51,916 bases of DNA from Clostridium brassicae (GCF_026738875.1 NZ_JAPQFJ010000022.1:1-51916), one strand, 5' to 3'. Positions 10,123-18,689 are shown, numbered from the stretch's first letter. The notes: a model not told the origin generated them from the sequence alone. Numbers and translations: made by a program.

Positions 10123-10336
10123 CCTTAGACTCTTATCAGAATCTATAAAAAATTCAGTGTATAAATAACTTTGTGTAAACTTCTATAAAAAGATAATGTA
10201 AATATAAAGAACGTAGATAGATTTGTGTAAATACAAATCTATTTACACTTCTTTTGTATGCATAATTATGGTATTTATGATAAAAATAACTTGTATATCC
10301 TCTATTATTATATGAATCTTACGGAGTCTGCACAGA

Positions 10337-10651
10337 TTATTCTACACTCTTCAATTTGTTACTCATATTTTTTATATCATCTTTAATCATATCATCTACA
10401 ATGCTTATAATATCTACTACTCTCCTGTCTTTGATACTATACATTATTTTAAGTCCATCTTTCTCTGATTTTAAAATTCCAGCATCCTTTAGTATTTTTA
10501 AATGTTGTGATAAGTTTGATTGAGTAAACTCCACATTTTCATTTAATTCACATACACATAATTCTCTATTTACAAGTTCCTTTACAATCTTTATTCTTAT
10601 TGGATGAGCTAATGCTTTAAATACTTTCGTATACATATCTTCAATCAACAC
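10337..10651 (-). CDS. ArsR/SmtB-family winged-helix repressor
   Basis: 104 residues from GTG 10651, which follows GAGGTG; the longest reading frame (to 10729) would start inside a terminator hairpin and adds 26 residues foreign to the family. It has the ArsR fold: KALAHPIRIKIVKEL, the metal-site motif ELCVCEL, recognition helix QSNLSQHLKILKDAGI, and a beta-wing around KDGLKIMYSI. The two Cys of CVC match the alpha3 metal or arsenite site of ArsR/CadC proteins, so it probably senses a thiophilic metal(loid) and releases DNA. No resistance gene is adjacent, so its targets are unknown. Confidence 0.85.
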   Translation of the reverse strand: MLIEDMYTKVFKALAHPIRIKIVKELVNRELCVCELNENVEFTQSNLSQHLKILKDAGILKSEKDGLKIMYSIKDRRVVDIISIVDDMIKDDIKNMSNKLKSVE

Positions 10652-10728
10652 TTTATACACCTCACTAATTTCTATACCCTTATAATATTTTAACCTATAA
10701 TCCTTATTAAATCTATAAATTCTGAGCA

Positions 10729-10760
10729 AATGAAAAGGAGGCTAGTGCCTCCTTTTCATT
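10729..10760 (-). terminator. Terminator after the DUF5667-like gene
   Basis: AATGAAAAGGAGGC and GCCTCCTTTTCATT form a perfect 14-bp stem with a 4-base loop. It separates the leftward coiled-coil protein gene from arsR. It contains GGAGG, but this is a terminator arm rather than a ribosome binding site. Confidence 0.7.
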
Positions 10761-10859
10761 ATATTTACATTAATATTTTTCTAAAATATTATTTAGTTAT
10801 ACTATAGTTTTATCTGCAAATTGTAAAATCATATATTTGTTCTGTTTTTCACTATTTTA

Positions 10860-11933
10860 TTATCTATTTTTTTCCACTCTTTCCTTTATTTCTTCTTTAC
10901 CCTTATTTACTTTATCTTCTCTTGCTTTTAGCTGTTCTTCTCTTACTTTTAACTGTTCTTCTTTTGCTTTATTTGCTTTTTCTACTTTAACCTTTACTTC
11001 TTCTTTAGCTTTATTAACTTTTTGTACTTTTTCCTTTGCTTTAATTGTTTTCTCTTGTGATTTCTTTACTTCAGTGTTTAGTTTTTCTTCTATATTTTCC
11101 TTCTTAGCTTCTATTTTACCTTTTTTAACCTCTTCTTTTAATTCCTTTTTAGCTTCATTCATTGTTTTTACAACATTTCTCTTTTCCTCAAAAGCCTTTT
11201 TTAACTCTTCTTTTGAAGTTTCATAAGCTACTTTTTGCGTATTTAAAGTTTCCTCTGCAACCTTAATTGCATTTTCATCTCCTGACTTTTTCGCTTCTTT
11301 TAAACCAAGTACTGCCTTTCTATAAGTTTTTTTAGCATCATTTAAAGCTTGTCTTTTTTCAGCCATATTTATTATAGCTTCCTTTTTAGCTGTTTGCATT
11401 TCTATAACTTTAGCTATAGTTTCTTTAGCATTGTCTCCAACCTTTGCTTGTATAGATTTTAAAACTTGTATAGATTTCATTTGCTTAGCTATAATTTTTT
11501 GCTCTAATTCTTCTAATTTTTTATCCTCATCTTTAGTTTCCACTTGTAAATCCTCTTCTTTATTAACTTCTTCAGTATTTATTACTTCTTCAGGTTTATT
11601 AGAAATTTCTTCTAATACTTCATTTGTTTTATCCATATTTTCTTGATACTCTTCTAATGCTTTTTGAGCAAGTTCTTCATTGTTAGCTTCAGCCATAACT
11701 TCACTTTCACCAAGTCTTTCTTGTGCCACATCTGATATTAAATCAACCTTTTTCTCATCATCAAAGGTAAGACTTATTTGTAAATCATCTAAAGCTTTAT
11801 CCATCTTATAAAATATACTGTCCGGTGTTACTCCTGCTGAATCCTTTAAAGATACCTCTCCTTCTGCAAAAGCACTTCCACTAACCCCGCCTATTATAAT
11901 TATTGCTGCTAAAAAAATCCTTATTTTTTTCAT
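10860..11933 (-). CDS. Secreted lysine-rich coiled-coil protein (DUF5667-like)
   Basis: 357 residues. A clear signal peptide (about 1-23: MKKIRIF, hydrophobic core, SAFA/EGE) sends it out of the cell. Residues 30-75 (TPDSIFYKMDKALDDLQISLTF) match the start of the DUF5667 domain as I know it. The rest is almost all helix: Glu/Lys-rich coiled coil from about 140 to the end, with near-repeats such as KAKEEQLKVREEQLKARED. No anchor or sorting signal is seen. It is transcribed away from sigI, with a possible SigI-type promoter between them (see findings). It is probably an envelope stress or wall-associated protein; function unknown. Confidence 0.65.
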   Translation of the reverse strand: MKKIRIFLAAIIIIGGVSGSAFAEGEVSLKDSAGVTPDSIFYKMDKALDDLQISLTFDDEKKVDLISDVAQERLGESEVMAEANNEELAQKALEEYQENMDKTNEVLEEISNKPEEVINTEEVNKEEDLQVETKDEDKKLEELEQKIIAKQMKSIQVLKSIQAKVGDNAKETIAKVIEMQTAKKEAIINMAEKRQALNDAKKTYRKAVLGLKEAKKSGDENAIKVAEETLNTQKVAYETSKEELKKAFEEKRNVVKTMNEAKKELKEEVKKGKIEAKKENIEEKLNTEVKKSQEKTIKAKEKVQKVNKAKEEVKVKVEKANKAKEEQLKVREEQLKAREDKVNKGKEEIKERVEKNR

Positions 11934-11998
11934 ATTTGTTCCTCCTTAAACTGCAATTTTAAAAATAAATACAATGAGCATTAAGATTTAGTATTGTA

Positions 11999-12028
11999 TA
12001 CGACAAACATCAATATTTTAGAGGGGTG
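11999..12028 (-). promoter_or_regulatory. Possible SigI-type promoter for the DUF5667-like gene
   Basis: On the minus strand, CACCCCTC (-35-like C-run, 12021-12028) is followed 20 bases after the C-run by CGTA (11999-12002). SigI promoters are known for a C-rich -35 and a CGWA -10. The spacing could be too long, so this is a weak inference supported mainly by the divergent sigI gene. Confidence 0.25.
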
Positions 12029-12118
12029 ATTTGTAAAATTTTATTTATTTTATTTTAATTTTTTTTAAAAATTTATTTAAAAATTCGTGTATAATTATAA
12101 ATGCAAAGAGGTGGTGTA

Positions 12119-12811
12119 ATGAACCTAGAACAAATGAAAAAAGTAAATAGAGATGATTTTATAAAAAACAACAAAAATTTTATATATACTACAACTTATA
12201 AAGTTTGTAAAAAAAATCTACATTGGGAAAATGACGATGAATTAAGCATAGCTTTAATAGCTTTTAATAAAGCTTGTGATACTTATGATGATAATAAAGG
12301 GAATTTTTTTAGTTATGCTTCTGTACTTATAAAGAACTCATTAATCGATTTTTTTAAAAAATCAAAGGATACGCCTTATTTAATTTTTGATTCAAATAAT
12401 GATGAAGAAAAAAATAATCATTATATAGACTATAAAGTCTCTTTAAATCAGTATGAAATTGATTGTGAAAATAAAAATCGTGGTGAAGAAATAATGCTTT
12501 TTACACAACAATTAAAAAAATATAAATTAGATTTTCACTCTTTAGTTAAATCTTCTCCTTCTCACATAGATACAAGAAATAATTTATTAAACCTAGCACT
12601 TATTTGTTCCAAAAATGAGGATATATTAACATATATTAAAACAAAAAAGCTACTTCCTATTACTCAAATTGCACTAATAACTAATAATAGAAAAAAATAT
12701 ATAGAGAAATGGCGAAGATACATATTAACACTAGTAATACTTCTTTCTAGTAATGATTTTCCTTATATAAAATCTTATTTAAACATAAAGGTTGGTGATA
12801 ACTATGAGTAA
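12119..12811 (+). CDS. sigI: RNA polymerase sigma factor SigI
   Basis: 230 residues from ATG 12119, which follows AGAGGTGGTG; the longer ATG at 12101 lies upstream of that site. It has the SigI-type region 2: NLHWENDDELSIALIAFNKACDTYDDNKGNFFSYASVLIKNSLIDFFKK. The C-terminal region (about 130-220) carries the SigI-specific DNA-binding part. SigI directs heat or wall-stress genes in Bacillus and polysaccharide-sensing regulons in cellulolytic clostridia. Its stop overlaps the rsgI start by 8 bases, so sigma and anti-sigma are translationally coupled. Confidence 0.92.
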   Translation: MNLEQMKKVNRDDFIKNNKNFIYTTTYKVCKKNLHWENDDELSIALIAFNKACDTYDDNKGNFFSYASVLIKNSLIDFFKKSKDTPYLIFDSNNDEEKNNHYIDYKVSLNQYEIDCENKNRGEEIMLFTQQLKKYKLDFHSLVKSSPSHIDTRNNLLNLALICSKNEDILTYIKTKKLLPITQIALITNNRKKYIEKWRRYILTLVILLSSNDFPYIKSYLNIKVGDNYE

Positions 12812-13718
12812 AAAGTGTGGAATAGTAATGGAGGTAAAAAATAGAACTGCGTGTCTATTAACTAGTAATGGTGAATTTGTACAAGTTAAAATTAATAAAA
12901 ATCTTCCTTCTATTGGTAGCTCCTACACAGGCGAGGAAACAACGAAATTTTCTTTAAATAAATTTGTTGCAGCAGCTGCTTGTTTAATCTTATCTTTGTC
13001 TATATGTGGTGGTGCCTATGCTTACTATACTCCTGTAGCATCGGTGTTAGTTAAAATAAACCCTTCTTTAGAATTAAAAATAAATAGATGGAACAAAATA
13101 CTATCTGCAACTTCTTTAAATTCTGAGGGTAAGCATATACTTGATTCAATTAAAATTAAAAATAAATCAATAAATGATGGCCTTAATATTATACTTGATC
13201 AGGCAGAAAAACAAAATTTTATTAATAAAGAAAAAAATAGTACCATTAGCTTGTGTATAAATAGTAATAAAGACATTGATTTAAAAATAGCTGAATTAAA
13301 ATCCACAGTAAAAAATAAAAACTTTAATTTACAAATCAGTGCTTATACTGATGATAAAAATTATTATAAAGATAAAGGAAAAACTAATAACAGCAATAAA
13401 ATTGATAATAAAAATAATATTAAAAATATACCTAATAATGATTTTAATCCAAATAAGTCTAATAGTTCAAAAATTAATAAAACTAATAATATTGATTTAA
13501 AAAATAACTCTAGTAATGGCAATTTAAAAGCTAATGATAAAAAGACTAATAGTCCTTCAAATACTAATAATATAAATAAGTCTAACAATGACAAAGCTCA
13601 TCAGAATATAAACAAAAAAAACATAGATAAAGGTTATGAATATAAAAACCAAAAACATAATCCTAAGAAACAAAAATCCTATGAAAAAGAAGGTAATAAT
13701 AAAAAGTCATCGAATTAA
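12804..13718 (+). CDS. rsgI: Anti-sigma-I factor RsgI with Asn/Lys-rich outer tail
   Basis: 304 residues from ATG 12804 (GGTTGGTG site). The N-terminal RsgI domain (about 2-50: CGIVMEVKNRTACLLTSNGEFVQV) binds SigI in the cytoplasm. A membrane helix (about 54-74) follows, then the conserved periplasmic-side domain (ASVLVKINPSLELKINRWNK..., about 77-185) known to undergo self-cleavage in related RsgI proteins (the cleavage is family knowledge). From about 190 the tail is low-complexity Asn/Lys/Ser, unlike the carbohydrate-binding modules of cellulolytic RsgIs. This suggests wall or anionic-polymer contact rather than a sugar-binding sensor; that is inference. Confidence 0.9.
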   Translation: MSKKCGIVMEVKNRTACLLTSNGEFVQVKINKNLPSIGSSYTGEETTKFSLNKFVAAAACLILSLSICGGAYAYYTPVASVLVKINPSLELKINRWNKILSATSLNSEGKHILDSIKIKNKSINDGLNIILDQAEKQNFINKEKNSTISLCINSNKDIDLKIAELKSTVKNKNFNLQISAYTDDKNYYKDKGKTNNSNKIDNKNNIKNIPNNDFNPNKSNSSKINKTNNIDLKNNSSNGNLKANDKKTNSPSNTNNINKSNNDKAHQNINKKNIDKGYEYKNQKHNPKKQKSYEKEGNNKKSSN

Positions 13719-13771
13719 ATTAAAAGAAGGTATCTAAATAATTATTTTTAAATAAGAAGTAGGTGAACTAT

Positions 13772-14350
13772 GTGAAAAAAGCTACGGGAGTGGTAATTAA
13801 GGTTTATTCTAAATACGTTTGTGTAAGAACAATAAATGGAGAATTCATAAATTTAACTTTAAAAGACTACACTCCAAATGTAGGAGATATATATACAGGA
13901 ACTATATATAGTGGAACTGCTTTAAAAAGAATTAGAGCAATAATCTTGCTCTCTGTAGTCCTGTTAATATTATTTGGACAAAGCTTGTATTTTTACTTAA
14001 TACCATCTGCCACTATAGTACTTAATATTCCTCCATCCATACAACTTAAGGTAAATAAATGGAATAGAATAATTTCTGTAAAAGGACTTCAATCATCAGG
14101 TCAAAAACTTACTGATTCTATAAAATTAAAAAATAAATCCTTAGATGAAGGCCTAAAGCTAATTATAGAAACGGCTAAATCGGAAGATATTATTAATAAA
14201 AAATATATTGATAATAACAATGCTGTAACTATTTATGTTTGTTGTGATGAAAACAAAGATATTGATTTAATTAAATTTGATGAATTCATGAAGCATGAAT
14301 CACTTAAATACCAAATAAATAATAACGGGAAAGGAACTTTTATAGACTAA
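13772..14350 (+). CDS. Second, short RsgI-family anti-sigma protein
   Basis: 192 residues from GTG 13772, behind GTAGGTGA; a GTG at 13763 lies inside that site. It is a tandem paralogue of the preceding RsgI: N-terminal domain KATGVVIKVYSKYVCVRTINGEF, one membrane helix (about 54-76), then ATIVLNIPPSIQLKVNKWNRI...LTDSIKLKNKSLDEGLKLI, which aligns block by block with ASVLVKINPSLELKINRWNKI...LDSIKIKNKSINDGLNII of RsgI. It ends soon after this domain and has no outer tail. It may modulate SigI or serve another SigI-like factor. It follows rsgI by 53 bases, probably in one transcript. Confidence 0.82.
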   Translation: MKKATGVVIKVYSKYVCVRTINGEFINLTLKDYTPNVGDIYTGTIYSGTALKRIRAIILLSVVLLILFGQSLYFYLIPSATIVLNIPPSIQLKVNKWNRIISVKGLQSSGQKLTDSIKLKNKSLDEGLKLIIETAKSEDIINKKYIDNNNAVTIYVCCDENKDIDLIKFDEFMKHESLKYQINNNGKGTFID

Positions 14351-14382
14351 AAAAAATTTTATTGTTTCATAGTTATATAACT

Positions 14383-14416
14383 GAACTCCTAGTAAAAATA
14401 TTTTTACTAGGAGTTC
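14383..14416 (+). terminator. Terminator between the sigI operon and the glucosaminidase gene
   Basis: GAACTCCTAGTAAAAAT and ATTTTTACTAGGAGTTC form a perfect 34-base palindrome, with no unpaired loop in the linear sequence. It closes both convergent transcripts. Confidence 0.75.
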
Positions 14417-14431
14417 TTATCAAGCATATTC

Positions 14432-15955
14432 TTATTTAAATTTTGGTATTTCATAAACTGGTTTTGCAGACTTACAGCTTTCTATTAATGTCTTAATATT
14501 AGCTATTTGTTTCCTTGCCCAACCTATATCTGTAGCATATTGATGCCATGTAACAGATATATTCCATTTCATTTTATAAAGATTATTTTGCATATATTTT
14601 GTGCTATTTATATATCCTGAACTTATAAACTTAGCTCCTCCCTTAATTGCTGCATCTACACTAAACCATCCTTGACTATAAGCATATTCTGAGCCATATT
14701 TATTAGGATTACTATCAAATGCATGTACACCAAACATATTATATACGACTTTAGGAGTTACTGGCTTCCCATCTACAGAAGATACTAGAATACCCTTAGC
14801 TAATGCTGATGTTCCATTTCCAGTCTCAAGTAAGGCATGAGATACTAAATATATAGGGTTTATATTGCTGTCCTTAGCTGCTTGTAAAAATGCCGCTCCC
14901 GTTCCAACTAATATACCTTTACCTTTTAACATATTATTAAGATCTTCAACACTTACTTCCATATAATTCAAGCTCAAAAACATATATTTATCATAGTTGT
15001 CTAAGAAATTGTTTCCATTCATATAATATTTAATTAAATTAGTACTTGGAGTATTCCAACCATTATCGCTATATATAGGCGCTCCATCTACTTGTTCTTT
15101 TGTCGCATCATCTAAACTTTTGCTATATTCTTTGTATATGACAGTTTCATTACTCTTTTTATCCTTAATTATGTTGCTATCTAAAACTTTGAAATATGTA
15201 GAATAGTAATTATCGTAGTCTGTATTACCATCCTTATACTTTCCTTGTTTATTGGCTCTTTTTACATAAACTACAATCTTATGCTTTCCTGATTCTAATC
15301 CACTAGTTAATGATACTGGATAAACAGTATTACCATCTTTAGCACTTGTATAACCTGTAGTCAATTCATTATATGTATTATTGGGATACTTATTTGCATT
15401 GTCATATGTATCGTTGGGATATCTAAAATCAAATATTCTATACTGAACTTGTCCAGAATAGCTGCCATACACATTAAAATCAATCTTTTGATTCATCATA
15501 ATAGGACTATTATTAAATTTAATATCCTTTAATACTGGCAAAGAGGAGTAACTTGTACAATCTTCATACTTTATAGATGTTGTAAAACTCATTCTCACAG
15601 CCTTTGTAAGCTTTTTTCCCAAAGATGATTTAACATTAGTACTTAATGTTAATGTATAGTTTTTATTTGGTGTATATCCTCCAGTAGGTGGACATACAAT
15701 TATAGACTTACTATTATCGCCTGGTAAAACATTGGCTTTTACAACATTTCCACTACTATCTTTTACTATTATATTCGTAGAATTTACTGAACTACTATCT
15801 AAATCAAGGCTGCAATTTACAGTCCAAGGCTTAATTATGCTTACTTCTGTTTTAGATGGCATGTCCACAAATTCCTCTGCAAAAACAGTAAGAGACATAG
15901 TAGATAAAATAATTGTTAAAATCATTGCCTTTATTAATCGTTTTATCCCCTTCAT
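14432..15955 (-). CDS. Secreted beta-N-acetylglucosaminidase (LytG/GH73-like autolysin)
   Basis: 507 residues from ATG 15955, behind TAGGAGGTG; the longer start at 16033 would spoil the signal peptide. Signal peptide about 1-26 (MKGIKRLIKA...LTVFAEE). Residues 28-125 form an SbsA-type Ig-like domain (VNSTNIIVKDSSGNVV...YTLTLSTNV). The C-terminal 170 residues carry the glucosaminidase domain: SHALLETGNGTSALAKG with the catalytic Glu, then NMFGVHAFDSNP and QGWFSVDAAIKGGAKFIS. It should cut peptidoglycan glycan strands during growth or division. It lies convergent to sigI-rsgI, so it may belong to the same envelope-stress block. Confidence 0.88.
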   Translation of the reverse strand: MKGIKRLIKAMILTIILSTMSLTVFAEEFVDMPSKTEVSIIKPWTVNCSLDLDSSSVNSTNIIVKDSSGNVVKANVLPGDNSKSIIVCPPTGGYTPNKNYTLTLSTNVKSSLGKKLTKAVRMSFTTSIKYEDCTSYSSLPVLKDIKFNNSPIMMNQKIDFNVYGSYSGQVQYRIFDFRYPNDTYDNANKYPNNTYNELTTGYTSAKDGNTVYPVSLTSGLESGKHKIVVYVKRANKQGKYKDGNTDYDNYYSTYFKVLDSNIIKDKKSNETVIYKEYSKSLDDATKEQVDGAPIYSDNGWNTPSTNLIKYYMNGNNFLDNYDKYMFLSLNYMEVSVEDLNNMLKGKGILVGTGAAFLQAAKDSNINPIYLVSHALLETGNGTSALAKGILVSSVDGKPVTPKVVYNMFGVHAFDSNPNKYGSEYAYSQGWFSVDAAIKGGAKFISSGYINSTKYMQNNLYKMKWNISVTWHQYATDIGWARKQIANIKTLIESCKSAKPVYEIPKFK

Positions 15956-16027
15956 TTTTTCACCTCCTAATATTATATATGGTATTATATTATCGTTTAG
16001 TTTGATTAATTTTTTAGTTATAATTAT

Positions 16028-16050
16028 TACCATATATTACTTTTATGGTA
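16028..16050. promoter_or_regulatory. Inverted repeat upstream of the glucosaminidase gene
   Basis: TACCATA (16028-16034) and TATGGTA (16044-16050) form an inverted repeat, and a third TATGGTA occurs near 15977, closer to the gene. It lies between the divergent glucosaminidase and small membrane protein genes and could be an operator. No regulator is assigned. Confidence 0.3.
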
Positions 16051-16092
16051 TCATAATATAAAAAAGTATTCTACACTGAAAGGGGTCATAAT

Positions 16093-16386
16093 ATGCAAAA
16101 CTTGCAACAAATTTTAATGCTGTTATCAGGTATAGGAATTTTATTATTTTCATACCTTATAGGTAAAAAACAAAAATTGTATTTAGTAACAAATAATATT
16201 GCATCAATTAAAGATAAAGACAAAGTATCTAAGTCTCTTGGAATAGCCTTAGGAATTATAGGTATAGCCAATATTAGCACCCCTATTATTATTGATTATT
16301 TAGGTAAATTAGCCCTGATCATATATTCTATATTAGTTGTTATTTCAGTAATTTATATTATAAGAATCTACATAAAATATATGTGA
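16093..16386 (+). CDS. Small membrane protein (DUF3784-like)
   Basis: 97 residues, ATG behind AAAGGGG. Three hydrophobic segments (about 5-23, 46-64, 68-92) separated by a basic stretch, KKQKLYLVTNNIASIKDKDK. The shape of an N-terminal helix, a KD-rich link and two further helices resembles DUF3784-type small membrane proteins, which is only a tentative match. No functional residues are recognised. It stands alone and is transcribed divergently from the glucosaminidase gene. Confidence 0.5.
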   Translation: MQNLQQILMLLSGIGILLFSYLIGKKQKLYLVTNNIASIKDKDKVSKSLGIALGIIGIANISTPIIIDYLGKLALIIYSILVVISVIYIIRIYIKYM

Positions 16387-16446
16387 AATTATACAAGCTC
16401 TCTTTCTAATAAATTGCCGTTTATTATTTTATAAAATTTAAATATT

Positions 16447-16517
16447 AAAGGACCTGCTAATCATAATAATTAAAATTTCTTTGATAAAAGGTACGTTTTA
16501 ATTTTAGCAGGTCTTTC
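16447..16517 (-). terminator. Terminator after the ferritin-like gene
   Basis: GACCTGCTAA and TTAGCAGGTC bracket a long hairpin with inner AT-rich pairing (AATTAAAATTT/TTTTAATT). It ends the leftward ferritin-like transcript and can also stop the rightward small membrane protein gene. Confidence 0.6.
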
Positions 16518-16522
16518 ATTAT

Positions 16523-17224
16523 TTATTTATTTTTAAAAAATTTTAGTTCTTCACTTTTTTCCCAATCCTCAACTTTATTTGCTGCTTCTCCTAATAAATC
16601 TTTTAGACTTACTAATAAAGAGGATACTTTAAAATCTTTGGCTGCTCTTTCTAATCCCGATATGTCTATCTCATCAAACATTTGACTAACTACTGGAACT
16701 ATATAGCTTATAATATTATCTTTTTCATCCTCCTCTTTATTTTCCTCATCATTACTACCTCTAGTCATTTTCATATCTTTGTTTAATGTATATAAATAAT
16801 TATATTTAGATGCATGCTTTAATTCATCTGTTATAATTTCAAAAAGCATATCTCTATAATACCTAGTAGGTAACCCCTGCCTTATTACTCTATACTTCTC
16901 AACAGCCTTAAGCTCACCAAATAAAGCTCTTTTTATACCATCTATATAAGATGATGGTTTTTCAAAATCAACATTTTCATCTGCCTTAATATCCATTCCA
17001 GTTAAATCTTTATATATCATTCTAAACATTTTATTATGCTTTTTTTCATCATCTCTTATTGATGCAATTATCTCCTTTTCATCTCTTGTAGGTGCTACAC
17101 TTATTAAGTAATCATAAAATAATTCGTCTTCTCTTTCCCCCGAAACAGCCTCTTCTATTAGCTTGAGGGAAGTCTGTAATGCATCTGTATTATACATCAT
17201 ACCATATGGCATTGGCTGATACAT
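16523..17224 (-). CDS. Ferritin-like di-iron domain protein
   Basis: 233 residues from ATG 17224, behind TAGGAGGAG; a longer start at 17251 adds nine residues upstream of that site. The N-terminus (MYQPMPYGMMYNTDAL) is Pro/Met/Tyr-rich like some spore-coat proteins. The four-helix bundle residues are present: GEREDE, DDEKKH (ExxH), GELKAVEKY and TDELKH (ExxH), typical of rubrerythrin/ferritin-like proteins that bind two irons. The C-terminal 90 residues are acidic and then helical (FDEIDISGLERAAKDFKVSSLL). It may act in peroxide defence or in the spore coat; the choice is not decided by sequence. Confidence 0.75.
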   Translation of the reverse strand: MYQPMPYGMMYNTDALQTSLKLIEEAVSGEREDELFYDYLISVAPTRDEKEIIASIRDDEKKHNKMFRMIYKDLTGMDIKADENVDFEKPSSYIDGIKRALFGELKAVEKYRVIRQGLPTRYYRDMLFEIITDELKHASKYNYLYTLNKDMKMTRGSNDEENKEEDEKDNIISYIVPVVSQMFDEIDISGLERAAKDFKVSSLLVSLKDLLGEAANKVEDWEKSEELKFFKNK

Positions 17225-17354
17225 AATTCTCCTCCTAAAATATTTCTTCAATATTTATAATATAAAAAAGCTTATTAAATGGTTACTAAAAAACTTAATT
17301 AAACTCTAATTTTACTAAGAATATATATAGAAATTAAATATATAACAGGAATTT

Positions 17355-17414
17355 TTAAGGAATTTTTAAGATACTCTTAATCTTGAGTTAAAGAAAAAAG
17401 TGTAAAATTATATT
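17355..17414 (+). promoter_or_regulatory. Pho-box-like array of four hexamers ahead of the glycosyltransferase
   Basis: TTAAGG (17355), TTAAGA (17366), TTAATC (17377) and TTAAAG (17388) repeat at an exact 11-bp pitch with 5-base spacers. This is the layout bound by PhoP/PhoB-type OmpR-family regulators (TTAACA-like hexamers, 5-base spacer, in fours). A TATATT at 17409-17414 would put the last repeat at the -35 position, as in activated promoters. Confidence 0.5.
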
Positions 17415-17466
17415 TATAGGAAATACTATTCGTATATTAACGAAAATATTTGTTGGAGGATTTGAC

Positions 17467-18645
17467 ATGAAAATTCTACTAACTACAGACACTTATTGTC
17501 CTTATATAAGTGGAGTTGTTATATCTACACAAAATCTTTATAAAGAATTAAAGTCCATGGGACATGATGTTAGAATTTTGACTTTATCTAACGATGGCAA
17601 AGAAAAAATTGATGGCGATATATATTATTTGAAATCTTTTGATTTAAAGATCTATCCAGGTGTAAAATTCAAAAAACCTTTCAATAGTGCAGTTGGGGAA
17701 GCTTTAATGAATTGGAAGCCTGATATAATACATTCTCAAACAGAGTTTTCAACTATGATAAATGCCAAATATCTATCTTCAAAACTAAAAATACCTCAAA
17801 TACACACTTATCATACAATGTACGAGGATTATTTAGATTATGTATTAAATGGGAAAATAATAACACCTAAAACTATGGCGCTATTTATGAGACTTCTTTT
17901 AAATACTTTTGATAGAGTAATTGCTCCTACTGTTAAGGTAAAAAAAGCCCTTACTGGTTATGGAGTTAAAACTCATATGGAAATAATACCAACAGGAATT
18001 GATCTAAGTAGATTCCAAAAAAGTATATCTGATGAAGAAAAAATCTTGCTAAGAAAAAAACATGGTCTATCTTCTGATGATAAAGTTTTAGTTTACTTAG
18101 GAAGAGTAGCATATGAAAAAAATATAGATGAGATTATAGAATTTTTCTCAACAATTAAAGATGAAATCCAAGGCTTGAAACTCTTAATTGTTGGTAAGGG
18201 TCCTTACCTTGAAGATCTTCAATCCACAGTCAAGGATAAAAATTTACAAGATAAGATAATTTTCACAGGAATGGTGGATCCAAATGAGGTTTATAAATAT
18301 TATAAAATATCCGATGCATTTGTAACTTCCTCAACAAGTGAAACTCAAGGCCTTACTTATATAGAAGCTTTATCTAGTGGACTTCCTGTAATATGCCGTT
18401 ATGATTCTTGTATAGAAGGTGTTATTGAAGAAGGCTTAAATGGATTTGTTTATGAAAATAAAAAAGGTTTCACAGATGCAGTAAGAAGATTCTATTCAGA
18501 TGATAATCTTCGTTATAAACTTTGCCAAAATGCTGGTCTTGCAGCAGATAAGTTTTCATCTAGAACCTTTGCTACAAATATAGAAGATGTTTATAAATCT
18601 GTATTAGCTGAAAAAAAGGCTGTTTCAGCCCAATGTTCAGCATGA
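17467..18645 (+). CDS. GT4 glycosyltransferase, probable diacylglycerol glucosyltransferase
   Basis: 392 residues, ATG behind TTGGAGG. The N-terminal acceptor domain starts MKILLTTDTYCPYISGVVIST and includes HTYHTMYEDYLDYV, a block shared with family GT4 enzymes that glucosylate diacylglycerol. The C-terminal donor domain has IPTGIDLSRF, YLGRVAYEKNID and the EX7E motif ETQGLTYIEALSSG for UDP-sugar binding. There is no signal peptide; such enzymes sit at the inner membrane face. The product would be a glycolipid, either a lipoteichoic acid anchor or a phospholipid substitute. The Pho-box-like array upstream fits the latter. It ends at a good terminator. Confidence 0.82.
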   Translation: MKILLTTDTYCPYISGVVISTQNLYKELKSMGHDVRILTLSNDGKEKIDGDIYYLKSFDLKIYPGVKFKKPFNSAVGEALMNWKPDIIHSQTEFSTMINAKYLSSKLKIPQIHTYHTMYEDYLDYVLNGKIITPKTMALFMRLLLNTFDRVIAPTVKVKKALTGYGVKTHMEIIPTGIDLSRFQKSISDEEKILLRKKHGLSSDDKVLVYLGRVAYEKNIDEIIEFFSTIKDEIQGLKLLIVGKGPYLEDLQSTVKDKNLQDKIIFTGMVDPNEVYKYYKISDAFVTSSTSETQGLTYIEALSSGLPVICRYDSCIEGVIEEGLNGFVYENKKGFTDAVRRFYSDDNLRYKLCQNAGLAADKFSSRTFATNIEDVYKSVLAEKKAVSAQCSA

Positions 18646-18680
18646 AAAGCTTGAATCTAAAATAGCTTCAAGCTTTTTAT
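18645..18680 (+). terminator. Terminator after the glycosyltransferase
   Basis: AAAAGCTTGAA (18645-18655) pairs with TTCAAGCTTTT (18667-18677) and a T-run follows. It starts on the last base of the stop codon. Confidence 0.8.
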
Positions 18681-18689
18681 ATTACTACA

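Noticed and set aside
10837-11226. 129-codon Ser/Phe-rich plus-strand ORF
   Set aside because: Shadow of the Lys/Glu-rich coiled-coil gene on the other strand; no ribosome binding site.
13364-13594. 76-codon Leu-rich minus-strand ORF
   Set aside because: Antisense of the Asn/Lys-rich RsgI tail (AAT/AAA codons read back as ATT/TTT).
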